Of a stretch of 64,000 nucleotides of DNA, positions 42,620-53,693 are shown one piece after another (position 1 is the stretch's first letter; the number at the start of each line of letters is the position of its first letter). The stretch spans positions 1,240,001 through 1,304,000 of the forward strand of contig CAVNZM010000001.1 in NCBI GenBank assembly GCA_963693365.1, given 5' to 3'. The position numbers and the translations under genes are program-made. The DNA is from Amoebidium appalachense (Eukaryota > Ichthyosporea). The notes under the pieces are model-generated. The model searched no databases and was not told the DNA's origin. It worked only from the letters and a program-made list of their open reading frames with translations.

Positions 42620-43032
42620 CCCGTCCTACCTCAAGAGTGATTTTCTAATGTTTACTGCTTACTTTATCATAATCATCATTTCATATGTATCTTGCCTTTG
42701 TGGGTATGCCCACTTAGGGTTTATATATAAGGTTTGACCTGTACCATGACTCTACTCTATCTTTCACTGGTTTAAAACCCAGTTAATCAAAACCCGACTA
42801 TACACGTTATACATATTCGTTGTTTTTGCCCCGGTTTCTTCCCCCCCCCCCCCCCCCCCCCCTTCCCCCCCCCCCCTTCCCCCCCCCCCCCCCCCTTCTC
42901 CCCCCCCCCCCCCCCCCCCCCGGGAACAGTACAAACTTTAATTTTTTTTTTTTCGTTTCTGTTCTCAAGTGGGGAGATTTCACTAGTTCAGTGGGGATAT
43001 GATAACACAAACTTCAAAGTCTTAAGTGGGGA
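42620..43032 (+). other. A3 3' UTR with C-tract and three AGTGGGGA motifs
   Basis: Contains GGTTTATATATAAGG, a C-tract with T pairs (42840-42921), TTTAATTTTTTTTTTT, and AGTGGGGA at 42968-42975, 42990-42997 and 43025-43032. The last abuts the LTR and is the polypurine tract. Confidence 0.8.
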
Positions 43033-43957
43033 TGTTGTAATACGTAGTATTTACATATGGTAAGATCTTCTCAGTTTGTGTTATGTTTCAGTTCATATGC
43101 TTAGTGTAAAAGCTACACTCCTATTACGTAAAGTGTAGCATCGATCTCCGATATGCTTGTATACTTGTAATCGTCTTGTATCGGCTTTAATCGTGTGTTG
43201 TAATATCGATTAGAATATTTATATGTGTGTACATGGATCCACCCACTCAGGGGGAGACGTGTACATGTTCGTGTGTACATAAATATCTCTGGTTATAGTT
43301 ATGATATTACTATCTTGTTTGTTGATCCGTGCTCTCTTTTCCTTCCTCTTTCTCCTTCCTTGTTTTCTTTTCTTTCTCTCTTTGTCTTCATGTGTATAAT
43401 CGTATTTCTTTTCTACTAATATATGTTAGGTAGATTTGTGTTACTTAATACGTGTTCATTGGACGGTAACACACTTAGGCTACACTTAGAATAGCATGTG
43501 TGTTTAGACTTCATTAATTTACTTTAGTTTTCATGTGTTGCCGGGCTTTAACCAATCATCAAGGTTAAGTGTGATATGTCTGAGTCTTTGCAGTATGTCA
43601 TAGGTTAGAATTTCCTTGATGATGACACGAGTTGACCTTAACTAGTGTCTGTGTCCTATCGTGTGCGTCTCCGCGTACCGGATCTCTCTGAAAGCAATTG
43701 GTTCTTAGTGATTGGTTTCTATTAGAGATAGATCTGATTTCCGACTGGTCGGAAATCATGTATGGATTGGACTTAGAGGAATTTCAGGTATTTATTCGAA
43801 GATCAGAATAAATTCAGTTCAGTCGTGTCTAAACATTGATGTCTGTTGTGTACACTGCTCCGATCGTTCCGTGTTTTGTTGTTGTGTGTGTCTGTGGTGT
43901 TTTTTCACTGCACCACTGTGTCTCTGCTTTCATCCCAAATACTTATAAAATTTAACA
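43033..43957 (+). repeat. 3' LTR of A3
   Basis: 925 bp, TGTTGTAATACG... to ...AAATTTAACA. Palindrome 43736-43757, AATAAA 43807-43812, U5 GTGGTG (43894) and CACCAC (43911). Confidence 0.95.
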
Positions 43958-44776
43958 ATCCCCCGACCTGACAGCTCCGTCTCCAGTCTCCACCGTGGTC
44001 ATTCCAATGATCGATCCTCCTCCATGGACCGTAATTACTCCCGGTCCCGCTCCCCCGGTCCCCGTTTCCGGTCATCCTACCCCTCACGTAAAGGGGTTAA
44101 CCGTCATCACAGCCAAGCCCGTGCCAATAGCACTGGCCCCCTCGATTGTTCTTATTGCCACGAGAATCATCATGTCACTCAATGTGACAAACCTGGCTGC
44201 TCCGTTGCCCGTCGTCACCGTGCCAGCTCCAAAATGGCAGAGAGGTGCATTTTGCCCTCGTCTCAACCACGGCTTCCCTCCCCATGGACCCCTGCTGGGA
44301 CTCGGCCTCCAATGTCCATGTGTGCCCCGTCAAGGAGTACTTCTCCACCCTCGAGCCGTGCCTGCCGACCGAAGTCCATGGTCTCGGCATTGTAACTGCT
44401 CATCACGGTGGCATCATCAACCTGGCTGTCAACTACGACGGAGTTACCTCGGTTCTCAGCCTCAACACACTCTATGTGCCCTACTCCCCGGCCTTCCTGA
44501 TTTCCCCCTCGATGGCCTCCAAATCGGGTCTCCTTGCCCACCTCGATGATAAGGATGAATTCCCCTCCTTCCACTACACTCCTGGTGGCAACATCGTGTG
44601 TACTCTCACCGGCAACGATGGACTGTACTTCATTACTGACTATGAGATATGTCCCTCCATCCCTCGGTCCGTCACTGCCCTGGTTGCCAATGTCAAGGTG
44701 AACATTGATCCCAAGCTCTGGCACCATCGTCTCGGCCACCGTGCCATGTCCACCCTCACCAAGATGGTGAGAGGTG
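43958..44776 (+). pseudogene. G: copia gag, protease and integrase N-terminus
   Basis: Fragment of another copia family. Arg/Ser-rich gag tail, zinc knuckle CSYCHENHHVTQC, protease-like DPCWDSASNVHVCP (D-S-A at the catalytic site), then a segment like that of H (KEYFSTLEPC) and the integrase HHCC start LWHHRLGHRAMSTLTKM. Gag N-terminus is missing at the A3 LTR and the rest is cut by the LTR at 44777. A frameshift separates gag from protease near 44250. Closer to H (55118-59112) than to family A. Confidence 0.8.
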
Positions 44777-45438
44777 TGTTGAAATACACATACACGTGTG
44801 TAGTTTCTGTAGTTGCAAGCATCGAAGTTGTTGCATACTATAGTATATATTCCGTAGAATCATATATTATTTGTTCCTCTCTCTCTCCCTCTCTCAGTGA
44901 AACGCTGCTGCTTCCTTTGTATCCAATCATTCGCCCTTTGGGTACATGTTGTCGTTCCCTCCATTCTGATAGGTCTAGTGTACGTGTTCCTGACGTACTA
45001 CATCTGCACGCCAAGAGCTGTGCACATGTCAGACTAAGGTAATCATATTGTGATCAAGTAGATTCAATGTTTGTATAGTATTTATGTGAATAACTATATA
45101 AACATTTTCACTTTATTATTATCCATTTGTCAGTTGTTTTGCTAGGTTGTACATGCTGTACATGACCGCGAAACTGACTATGGCGAGTTCATATTGATAT
45201 CTGATTGGCTGTATATCATGTCTCCATTTTGCCTATCTGTGCGCGGCTTACTGGATAAGTCAGACGTGCACTCAGAATACAGCTCAGTCGTTTCAAGTCA
45301 AAGCAAGTTCAAGTCTGCTACGGCTCCTTGGTTGTTCACGATGTAGAGTCCGCCATAAGTGCTAGTCGTGGTGTTTTTCCACTGCACCACTGTGTCTCTG
45401 CTTTCCTTGTCCTTGCACGAAATACTCATATAAATTCA
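44777..45438 (+). repeat. LTR, type I
   Basis: TGTTGAAATACACATAC... to ...ATATAAATTCA, 662 bp. Distinct from other LTRs but shares the TGTTGWAATAC-like start and the U5 block GTGGTGTTTTTCCACTGCACCAC. It lies in G integrase; the right flank has been replaced by an E-type LTR, so no duplication is visible. Confidence 0.6.
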
Positions 45439-45863
45439 GACTTATCTCAACTAAAAGAAGAGAACCCATCGGTTTCTTCAGATGATATAAAAATACATTC
45501 CAACAGAGCATACGCATTCCAACTTCCGACACAACTGAAGTTTAGAAACACTTACTTAAATAACTTAAGTGAATTATACAACTTTTCACTATTAATAAAA
45601 ATATATAATTATACTCGTGTCTATAAAAAAACTCATCTAAATACATATACTTCCTAATAGTCGACACTCTTAAAGTGACGACACATCACGTAAAAACGAA
45701 TTCCAAATATATCTAATGTGTCCAATCATAACACGTATATTAATAGACAGGAATGCACATCACGATCTATAGATGTACTCACTCGCGTCTATTGGTGAGT
45801 CATCCTACTTTGAACTAAAACAAAGGCAACGAACATAGCTAGCCAATCATACTACTCTCAGAA
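45439..45863 (+). repeat. E-type LTR, 5'-truncated, interrupted by D3
   Basis: Homologous but diverged from the complete E LTR at 46770-47668 (from CTTATCACAACTAAAG to CTCTCAGA). Its continuation AAACAGAG...AAGCAAACA is found at 46431-46457, after D3. Confidence 0.75.
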
Positions 45864-46430
45864 AGGTCTTATTTGTGGAATTTATTGACATAAATATTTT
45901 TTCTGGGTAAACACGTAGGATGGGTGTTCGGTATCAACATAACCATGTAGGCTTCATTTCGTGTTTTAGCAGTTCGCGGTTGGCTGTCCGCACACGGGCA
46001 CCTATTAGCCAATCAAAACATCAGATTCCACATATCACTAGACCGAGTTTTGATTGGCTCGGATCAGATTTCACATATCACTAGATCGATTTTGATTGGC
46101 TCAGATCGGTAGGCTTAGGTATATAAGCACGACAGTTTTTAGAAGATCAGCAAGCTACAAAACATCTTCTGTGTTTAGCACCCACAGCCTTACAGCTATA
46201 AATTCCTTTTTCACCCACCCACCTACACCCACACTCAACCCCCATTGATCCACACATACGTGCTGTTTTTTCACGGGGCGAAGACTTCCCCCGTTTTTTG
46301 GGCACAAGGACCTCACGGATCAATAAATTGATGACTGGGGGCTTGCCGTGGTTTACAACCATTGCAGGTTCACTTTCGTCCAAGGGGATGTCCCCCTAGA
46401 GGCAACACGTCCCGGAGTAGTTTTTCATAG
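45864..46430 (+). mobile_element. D3: solo split-repeat unit of a DIRS-like element
   Basis: 567 bp in plus orientation: A repeat (from AGGTCTTATTTGTGG), spacer, B repeat (ending GTAGTTTTTCATAG). It has no ORF and no second B repeat. It has the structure expected if an A1-ORFs-B1-A2-B2 element lost everything between its two A repeats. Flanking E-type LTR sequence is continuous across it, so again there is no target duplication. Confidence 0.7.
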
Positions 46431-46769
46431 AAACAGAGAAAAGCAAACACAGATAATCTATGAAAACTACTCCGGGACGTGTGTTGCCTCTAGGGGGACA
46501 TCCCCTTGGACGAAAGTGAACCTGCAATGGTTGTAAACCACGGCAAGTCCCCAGTCATCAATTTCTTGATCCGTGAGGTCCTTGTGCCCAAAAAGCGGGG
46601 GAAGCCTTCGCCCCGTGAAAAAACAGCACGTATGTGGGGATCAATGGGGGTTGAGTGTAGGGTGTAGGTGGGTGGGTGAAAAAGAAAATATAGCTGTAAA
46701 GCTGTAGGTGCTAAACACAGAAGATGTGTTTGTTGCTTGCTGATCTGCTAAAAACTGTCGTGCTTATAT

Positions 46770-47514
46770 TGTTGTTTTGTACGGGTCTAAGGGAGCAGAG
46801 TGCACAGAGGTGTCATGTAAAACACGACTAACACATTAATGAGAGAGCAATCGGAGTTGTTCACGAGACATTGAAAGATTTCAAACAACAACTGATTCTT
46901 TATTGTGCTTTCGGTTCCTTTTGTACTTGCGACTTATCACCTTATCACAACTAAAGAGGGAGAACCAATCGGTTCTATCAGAAGATAGAAAAACACATTC
47001 CGACAGAGCATACGCATTCCAACTTCCGATTAAACTAAAGTTTAGAAACTCTTACTTAAATAAATTAAGTAATTATACATCTAGTCACTATTAACTCACA
47101 TATATATTTATGTTCGTCTCTATGAAGAAACTTATTTAAATACAAATATTTCCTAATAGTCGACACTCTCAAAGTGAAGACACTTTGCAATAAACCGAAT
47201 TCCATATATATCTATTGTCCAATCACAACACACATATATTATTAGACAGGAATGCACAACACGATCTACAGATGTACTCGCTCGCGACTATTGGCGAGCC
47301 ATCCTTTTGAGAACAAAACTAAGCCATTTTGAAATAAAGGAAAGACAATGAGTGAAGCTAGCCAATCACGCTACCTCTCAGATAAACAGAGGAGAGCAAA
47401 CAGAAATAAAATACAATAAGTTCTTATCAGGCAAGAGAGCTAGGTGTGCACAGATCTACAGATATCTGTGCCCACAGAAACAAGGGAGAGAGAGATACGG
47501 GGGGGGGGGGGGGG

Positions 47515-47576
<62 letters not shown>

Positions 47577-47668
47577 ACAAAGAAGGAAAGCAGACACGAA
47601 TACAAACAAGCTAAGACACATACATACTTCAAGGCTCTTGCTGTCATACATGGTGACGTATTCCAACA
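46770..47668 (+). mobile_element. solo LTR, type E, in D2
   Basis: 899 bp, TGTTGTTTTGTACGGG... to ...TATTCCAACA, flanked by TATAT (46765-46769, 47669-47673), inside the A repeat of D2. Contains AATAAAG-like signals, a G-run (about 47500-47517) and (GA)n (about 47518-47575). Confidence 0.85.
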
Positions 47669-48003
47669 TATATACCTAAGGCTACCGAACTGAGCCAATC
47701 AAAATCGATCTAGTGTTATGTGAAATCTGATCCTGAGCCAATCAAACTTGGTCAAGTGATCTGTGGAATCTGATGTTTTGATCGGCTAATAGGTGCCCGT
47801 ATGCGGGCCGCCGAACGCGAACTGCTAAAACATGAAACGAAGCCTGTTGATATCGGACACCCATCCTACGTGTTTACCCAGAAAAATATTTATGTCAATA
47901 ATTTCCACAAATAAAACCTCTATGAAAACTACTCCGGGACGTGTGTTGCCTCTCGGGGGACATCCCCTTGGACGAAAGTGAACCTGCAATGGTTGTAAAC
48001 CAC

Positions 48004-48290
48004 GGCACGAGAGCAGTATGCTTGCTCCAAAGGTTTCACTTAAGAATAGAGGCGAATACACGTGTGGTAGTGGCAGCAATGGAGGCCGGACGAAGTCGGG
48101 TATAGATCAGGAAACAGTCGGAGGACCACCTGCCGAGTTGCTTGATCCGGGAGTCGTCGACCCCGGCCTTAGCCAGTGCTGTGGCCCCCCCGATGCGGAG
48201 GCTGTGTCCGGCAAACCGGGAGGGTGAGAGGCCTGCCCGGGAGAGGAGGGCACGGAAGTCGGCAGAGAAAGCACTCTTGGTGTAGGGAAT
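48004..48290 (-). pseudogene. recombinase C-terminus (D2)
   Basis: Encodes the catalytic end of the tyrosine recombinase (HSLRIGGAT, GRWSS, Tyr box) as in D1, separated from the rest by the B LTR. Confidence 0.85.
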
Positions 48291-49225
48291 TGTTATAATA
48301 CGTGGTATTTACATATTGTAAGATCTTCTCAGTTCGTGTTATGTTTTCATTCATTCACTTAGTGAAAGAGATGTGCTCCTTGTACGTAAATTATGAGATC
48401 GATCTCCAGTGTATTTGAGTACTTGTAATCGTGTTGTGTCGGCTATATTCGTGTGTTTAGATATCGATTACAGCAACTGATTATAGGTACACGAGTCTAC
48501 CCAGTAAGGGAGAAACATGTACATGTTATGTGTACATGAATATCTTCGGTTATAACTGTGTTTTGCTGTTCGTGTTTTCTGTCCTGCTTTCTTTTCTTTT
48601 TCCTCTTTCTTCTTCTTTCTTTTCTCTTTCTTTCTTCTCTTGTTTCCTTTCACATAATTATATTTCTCTCTCACTAATATACGTTGAGTAGATTTATATT
48701 ACTCGTTATGTTTTGATTGGTAGAAAAACACTTAGGCTACACTTTAGCTTGTCAGGTATGATTCATAGCTTAGTCAAACACTTTTGTTTTGTGTGTTGCC
48801 GTACTATATCCAATCAGTGGACTTAGTCAGAAAATGTCTGAGTCTTTGTAGCCGATGATAGGTTAGAAACATCACCTCTTTCCTCGTTACTCTTCACCTC
48901 TTTTCTTTCTTATAGCTGTGACCTATGGTGTGCGTTCCTGTGCCTCCGGATCTATCCGGGAAATAATCAGTTAATTGTGATTGGTTATTTTAGACATAGA
49001 TCTGATTTCCGACTGGTCGGAAATCATGTATGGATTTAACTTAAGGGAATTTCAGGTATTTATTAGCGATCAAAATAAATTGAGTTCAGTCGTGTCTAAA
49101 CGTTGATGTCTGTTGTGTACACCTCTCCGATCGCTCCGTGTTTTGTTGTTGCGTGTGTCTGTGGTGTTTTCACACTGCACCACTGTGTCTCTGCTTTCAT
49201 CCCAAAATACTTATACAATTTAACA
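48291..49225 (+). mobile_element. solo LTR, type B, in D2
   Basis: 935 bp, TGTTATAATACGTGG... to ...CAATTTAACA, with 5-bp duplication GGAAT (48286-48290, 49226-49230), inside the recombinase gene. Palindrome 49004-49025. Confidence 0.9.
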
Positions 49226-50007
49226 GGAATGCCACCGAGACTGAAGAGGGGGTCGTCGGGTTGACCGGACGTTGTATCCAGGAACTGCCGGAGGAGATGG
49301 GCTGGGGAGAAGTGGGTGAGGGGCAGGGCAGCTAGAGTGACGTTGACACCTCGGGCCTGTACATCCGTCTTAGAGGTTGGCAGGTGGAGGGTGGCATGGG
49401 ACAAAGTACCGGTGGGGGTGTAGCTGAAGGTCACGTCCTTCCGTTTAACGTGACGGGACGGGTCGAAAGAAGTCAGGGTCTTGGAGGTAAATTCCCCCAA
49501 ACGGAGGAGACCACAGAAACCGACGATGAGGGCCGTCCATAGCCGGAGATTGGCCGAGGAGGCCTTGGTGGGGCACTGGTCATGGAGTAGGCTGAGGTGG
49601 GAGGGCAGGAGGGGTTCCCTGGTGGATGAGCGGGGTCGGATGTTGTGAGAAAGCTGCCATCTGCCCACCCCCCGTAGGAACCAGGCCAGAGACTTGTCGT
49701 GGGGGTAGGGAGCAGGGAGGCCCATGTCGAGGTGGAGCCTGGTGATGGCCGAATTGTAGCCGGTCAAGGAAGAGGCCTGTACCCCTCGTTGGGCACACCA
49801 GGCGAGAAAAAGTTGCACGGTGTGTGGGGAGGCCGGGAGGGAGGACCCGGAGGAGGATTGCAGCCAAGATGCCACACAGAAATCGATGAACACTTTTTGC
49901 ACCCGGGAGTAAAAGGCCCGAGAGTCGAGGTTGAGACTCAGGGTCTGGCATTCCTGCAGGGTAGTGGTGGCTCGAAGCAGCTCGGCCGGAGCAAAGTGGG
50001 GGGCCAA
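49226..50007 (-). pseudogene. recombinase N-terminal part (D2)
   Basis: Matches D1: TVQLFLAWCAQRGVQASSL, GFCGLLRLGEFTSKTL with the first catalytic Arg, and the Lys region, up to FSLGGIP where the LTR interrupts. A poly-G tract lies just 5' (50040-50055). Confidence 0.85.
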
Positions 50008-50055
50008 TCTGCCAGCGTTGCTCCGGAAGGGGAGATCTGGGGGGGGGGGGGGGGG

Positions 50056-50549
50056 TTAGCCCAGGGGAAGGGATAGGAACTCGTGGACCCAGGAGGGGAA
50101 GGGGCAGGGCTCCGGTTGCAGGGAAGGTCGGAGTCGTCGGGCCCGGGGAAGTTGGTTACAAGAAATGGCATCGGCAAGATGGTTGAGGGGTCCTGGTAGG
50201 TAGGATGCCTGTAACGTAAATTGGTATTGCATTTCCATGCGGGTGATGAACCGAAAAAGTTTGGCCATCACGGGGTGGGGGGAAGACCGGGAGTGCAGGT
50301 CAGACACAGCACCCGTGTTGTCGCATAAAATACGGACATGGTGGGTGGACCAGGAGAGGGGCCAGAGGGCCACGGCGGCTGCGATGGCCAGGAGTTCGAT
50401 GACGGAAGAACCGAGTTTACCCTCATGAGCATAGAGGCCCTTGGGTGGAGGGGGACCAGGGCTTGAAAAACCATTGGTCGAGCCAGTGGCCTCCTAGACC
50501 CACCGATCCGGCAGCATCGGTGGCCAGGGTGGTGTATGTGGGGGGTGTG
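50056..50549 (-). pseudogene. RNase H domain (D2)
   Basis: Two frames together show LATDAAGSVGLGGHW (Asp), SSVIELLAIAAAVAL (Glu) and ILCDNTGAVSDL (Asp), the RNase H triad that follows RT in DIRS-like pol. A frameshift near 50440 separates the first Asp from the Glu. Confidence 0.75.
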
Positions 50550-51739
50550 ATGAGGTGCACCCCATTCCATGATGTGAGGAACTGGTGCCATTCGGCTATG
50601 TCGGCCCGGGCGGCAGCAGTCAGCCGTATGTGGTGGTGGCCGGCAAGGTGTGGGTGGGTCCGGAGAAGGGCCCATAGGAGCTGGGAGAAGGCCCTCCCGG
50701 GGGGAACCAGCTGGGCACACCAGGTGAGTTTGCCGAGGAGGGATTGGAGGTCCCGAATGGTGATGGTGGGCTTTGGGTGGGAAGTGAGGTCGAGTAGGTC
50801 TGAGAGCTTGGAAGCCGGGATTCGTGCCTCCATGGCGATGGAGTCGAATTCGATACCGATGAAGACGATACGGGTAGCCGGGCCCTGCATCTTGTCTTCG
50901 GAGATGGCAATGTGCAGCTCTCGGCAGAGTTGCAGGAAGGTGGATAGGTGACGTTGGCACTGCTCTTGGGTGGGGGCGACTATAATCCAGTCGTCTACGT
51001 AGTGGCGGATGAGGGTAACACCGTGCTGGTGTGCCAGCCACTGTAGGGTGGCCGCGATCCGTTCCCAGAAGGCTGGGCTAGATTTCAGACCGAAGGGCAG
51101 TCTGGTTTCAACGTAAAAATGCCCCTGCCATTTGAATGCCATATAGTGATGGTCTTCTGGTCGGATGGGCATGTGCCGGAAGGCAGCCTGCACATCTGCC
51201 ACGGCCATGTAGCAGCCGGGGCCTGCGTCGAGAATGAGCTGGGTGACATCCCGGGCGCGAATGTACTGAAGTTCGTCGGGGTAGGTGATGCTGTCATTGA
51301 CACTTCTACCCCGGGGCCAGGAGAGGTGGTGGATTCGAGGTACTTGGGGGGGTTCCCTTTCTTGGTAACGGCGTCGATGGGGGAGGAACGGTGGACCGGA
51401 ACTTCGTCAAAGAATTGGGCCGGGGAGAGGGGGCCGCGCAGGTGGCCGAGGGCGACTTCTTTGGCAATATCCGCCGTGATAGCGGCAGCTGCCTCCGGGG
51501 TGGTGGGTAGGTTGGGGCCCACGCGAGAGGTGGAGGGGCCGCGATAGCCGATGTCGACACCGAATTCGACATCGTGGAGGAGTTGTGCGGCGAATGATTG
51601 GTCTGGGTAGGAGGCCAGCAGTTCCCGGAGGCGGGAGGTGTCAATGTGGTGCTGGGGCAGCGGGCGGGCCTCCGGGTCTGAGCCTCGGGGGAAGGGGTGG
51701 TTAGCAAGGGTGGGGCACCCTCGGGGAGATCCCGGCAGG

Positions 51740-51776
<37 letters not shown>

Positions 51777-51897
51777 GGGCAGCAGGGCCCCGGGGGGTTA
51801 GAGTAGGGCAGCTGGGCCCGAGGGAGGGTTGGCAGGGAGGGCAGCGGGGCCCTGTGCAGGGGAATGTGCCCGAGCACGCGGGGGTGTGGGCGGACAC
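50550..51897 (-). pseudogene. DIRS-type reverse transcriptase (D2)
   Basis: N-terminal FGVDIGYRGPSTSRVGPNLP, VALGHLRGPLSPAQFFDEVP and SPIDAVTKKGNPPKYL, then after a frameshift (about 51200-51300) MAVADVQAAFRHMPIRPEDH, ETRLPFGLKSSPAFWERIA, the catalytic RHYVDDWIIVAPT and IVFIGIEFDS. The layout fits DIRS/Ngaro RT. A poly-G tract (51740-51775) gives poly-Pro ahead of the domain. Confidence 0.85.
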
Positions 51898-52168
51898 AGA
51901 GGTAGAAGAAGGGGGGAGGGAGTGCTAGGTGAGTGTAAGGGGGGGGAGGCTCGTGGGATGGGGGGGGGAGTAAAATTATGTGCAGTGGCCAGAATAAACG
52001 TCTTTGTGTAGGGACATTTATTCTTGACGCGCGCGGGCGCCGTAGTTGGCCTGCGAAATTTTGTACTCAGCCCTATTGGCCCGTTCTCCCGAGCTCCGTT
52101 TCCTTGTACTCGTGTGTCCTAGCTCCTAACCCCTATGTTCTAGCTGTGTGTGTGGGTGTGCGCGTAGA

Positions 52169-52384
52169 CTAGGCATTGTGCTTGCAGTCTTTGCGGGGGT
52201 GTGTGCCAGAGCAGAGCGGGCACACGTGGGAGAAGGGGCAGGGCTGCTTAGCGCAGGACCGACCGTTAATGTGGAAATTCCTGCAGTGCGTCGCGGGTAG
52301 ATCCACGGGTCGGGCCGGTTTTGCCGGGCCGGGTTGCCGGCCAGGGCGGTTAGGGGTTTGACCCCCGCCGGGCTTGTGGGGCGG
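52169..52384 (-). pseudogene. gag-like zinc fingers (D2), truncated
   Basis: Encodes the C-terminal Cys/His cluster, CRNFHINGRSC, PCPFSHVCPLC and HPRKDCKHNA, as in D1. The N-terminal part is lost at the J junction. Confidence 0.75.
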
Positions 52385-52960
52385 CTTTCTCTTCATCAGT
52401 GGGGACTCTGTCTTCCATCGTCAAGTGTGTGCATCTTCAGTGGGGATTTTTCTCCACCATCCGTCGTTTATATATTTATATTCATATCCCACCATATATA
52501 TTGGTTTTCTTCTATATTCGACTTATGTATATGTCGAAGTGGGATGGCGTCCCAGTATAAATAATTATCTATAGCCATGGCGAGCTGGTTGACTGCCAGT
52601 CTAAACCTAGTCCATGGGATGAACCTTCCCCGTGTCTTGAATGGTTGACTACCAGTCTATAAATCAGTCCACAAGATGTTTATGCCTTGTGTTTATCTGG
52701 GTGGTCCCCAGTCTAAAACATTAGCCACCAACACGTCACACATACACTAGTGTTTCCTTTATATATATATATATATATATATCGTCGTTGGCTACCGTGA
52801 CTTCCTTCATATTCCGAGTCCTCCGAGGCAACCGTCGTTGTGTGCCTCTTCCGTTTTGGTTTTCTCCTTCCCACCTCAAGGACCTTCGGTTTGCATCCTC
52901 GAGTGGGGAGACTTGTGTGTAACGGCCCCATGTGTTAGGACCTCATCTACCTCACCTACA
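52385..52960 (+). other. J element 3' internal region
   Basis: Non-coding. Repeats the motif AGTGGGGA/AGTGGGG several times (for example CAGTGGGGACTC, CAGTGGGGATTT, GAGTGGGGAGAC) and contains (AT)n at 52762-52782. From GCGTCCCAGTATAAATAAT (52547) it matches 61463 onwards. It precedes a J LTR, so it is the 3' UTR of an LTR element whose body is absent. Confidence 0.6.
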
Positions 52961-53693
52961 TGTCATCTTCCCATGATTCACGGCAAGACTTAGAAGTTGA
53001 GTTTTATATTTGTTTATTAGTTTGTTGCAGTTTGTTTCCTTTTCCTTTCTTCATTTCTTTCTTTCCTTTCTGTTTCCGTGTACACGACATCTTAGATCTG
53101 TGTATGTATCGATATACTTAGCTTGCGCACACGTATTGTCGTTTGCGTCAAAATCTATATATGTCATCCAATCATATCTCGTTTGTATTTTCCCAAATAT
53201 AGTAACTTACATTCCTTTCTCACGACGTAGCATTGTGCTATGTTCTCCAACTATTAGGAATAATTATATTTAGACGTGTTATGATAAGAACATGTATAAA
53301 TGTATGTTATGAATTAATAGTTACATAAGTGGTTTCATTTTGTTAAATGTTTCCGTGCTTTTATTAGAAGTTTCTTTTATTAGAAGATTGAGTTTTATAT
53401 TCTATGTGTCGACAGACATTTTAATCAATATATTTTACACTCATAGTTTTCGTCTTTCTGATTGGAAAATAGAGTTTTCGTTCTTTTGATTGGTTTATCG
53501 TTTTCACATTCCCAAGTATAAAAGGGACTTCATCTTGAAATAAATCTCAAGCTGCTGCAGTCGTATTCATTTCCCATGGTTCCAGAAATCGTTCCACCTC
53601 TCCGGTTGTGTTTTTCCCGTGTGTCTCTGTGTTGTGTATATCATAACACCCATCTGTGCTATCTGCTTCTCCGTTTACCCACACAAAACAACA
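52961..53693 (+). repeat. J LTR, copy 1
   Basis: TGTCATCTTCCCATG... to ...CACAAAACAACA, 733 bp, matching 61928-62725. Joined directly to family A gag sequence (CTGAAGGGCACAGG). Confidence 0.75.

Larger units (their letters stand above)
25647..43957 (+). mobile_element. A3: Ty1/copia element holding nested D1 and B
   Basis: Plus-strand family A copia. 5' LTR 25647-26139 plus 29520-29951 (925 bp once D1 is excluded), internal 29952-31368 and 39566-43032, 3' LTR 43033-43957. D1 sits in the 5' LTR and B in gag-pol after the protease. Flanks do not match (CCACG before, ATCCC after), and the left flank is C integrase while the right is G gag, so the two ends probably come from different insertions or a deletion removed one flank. 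Confidence 0.9.
46458..52384 (-). mobile_element. D2: DIRS-like element with RT, RNase H and recombinase
   Basis: Minus orientation. 3' end: B2 46458-46541, spacer, A2 (46680 onwards, split by an E LTR), B1 47920-48003; then recombinase (split by a B LTR), RNase H, RT, gag zinc fingers. The 5' terminal A repeat is missing: homology to D1 stops at about 52384 in a J element. It supplies the RT segment deleted in D1. With two insertions, frameshifts and a lost end it is inactive. Confidence 0.85.

Noticed and set aside
47427-47698. Ser/Leu-rich and Glu/Arg-rich frames in the E LTR
   Set aside because: They translate the (GA)n and G-run of the LTR.
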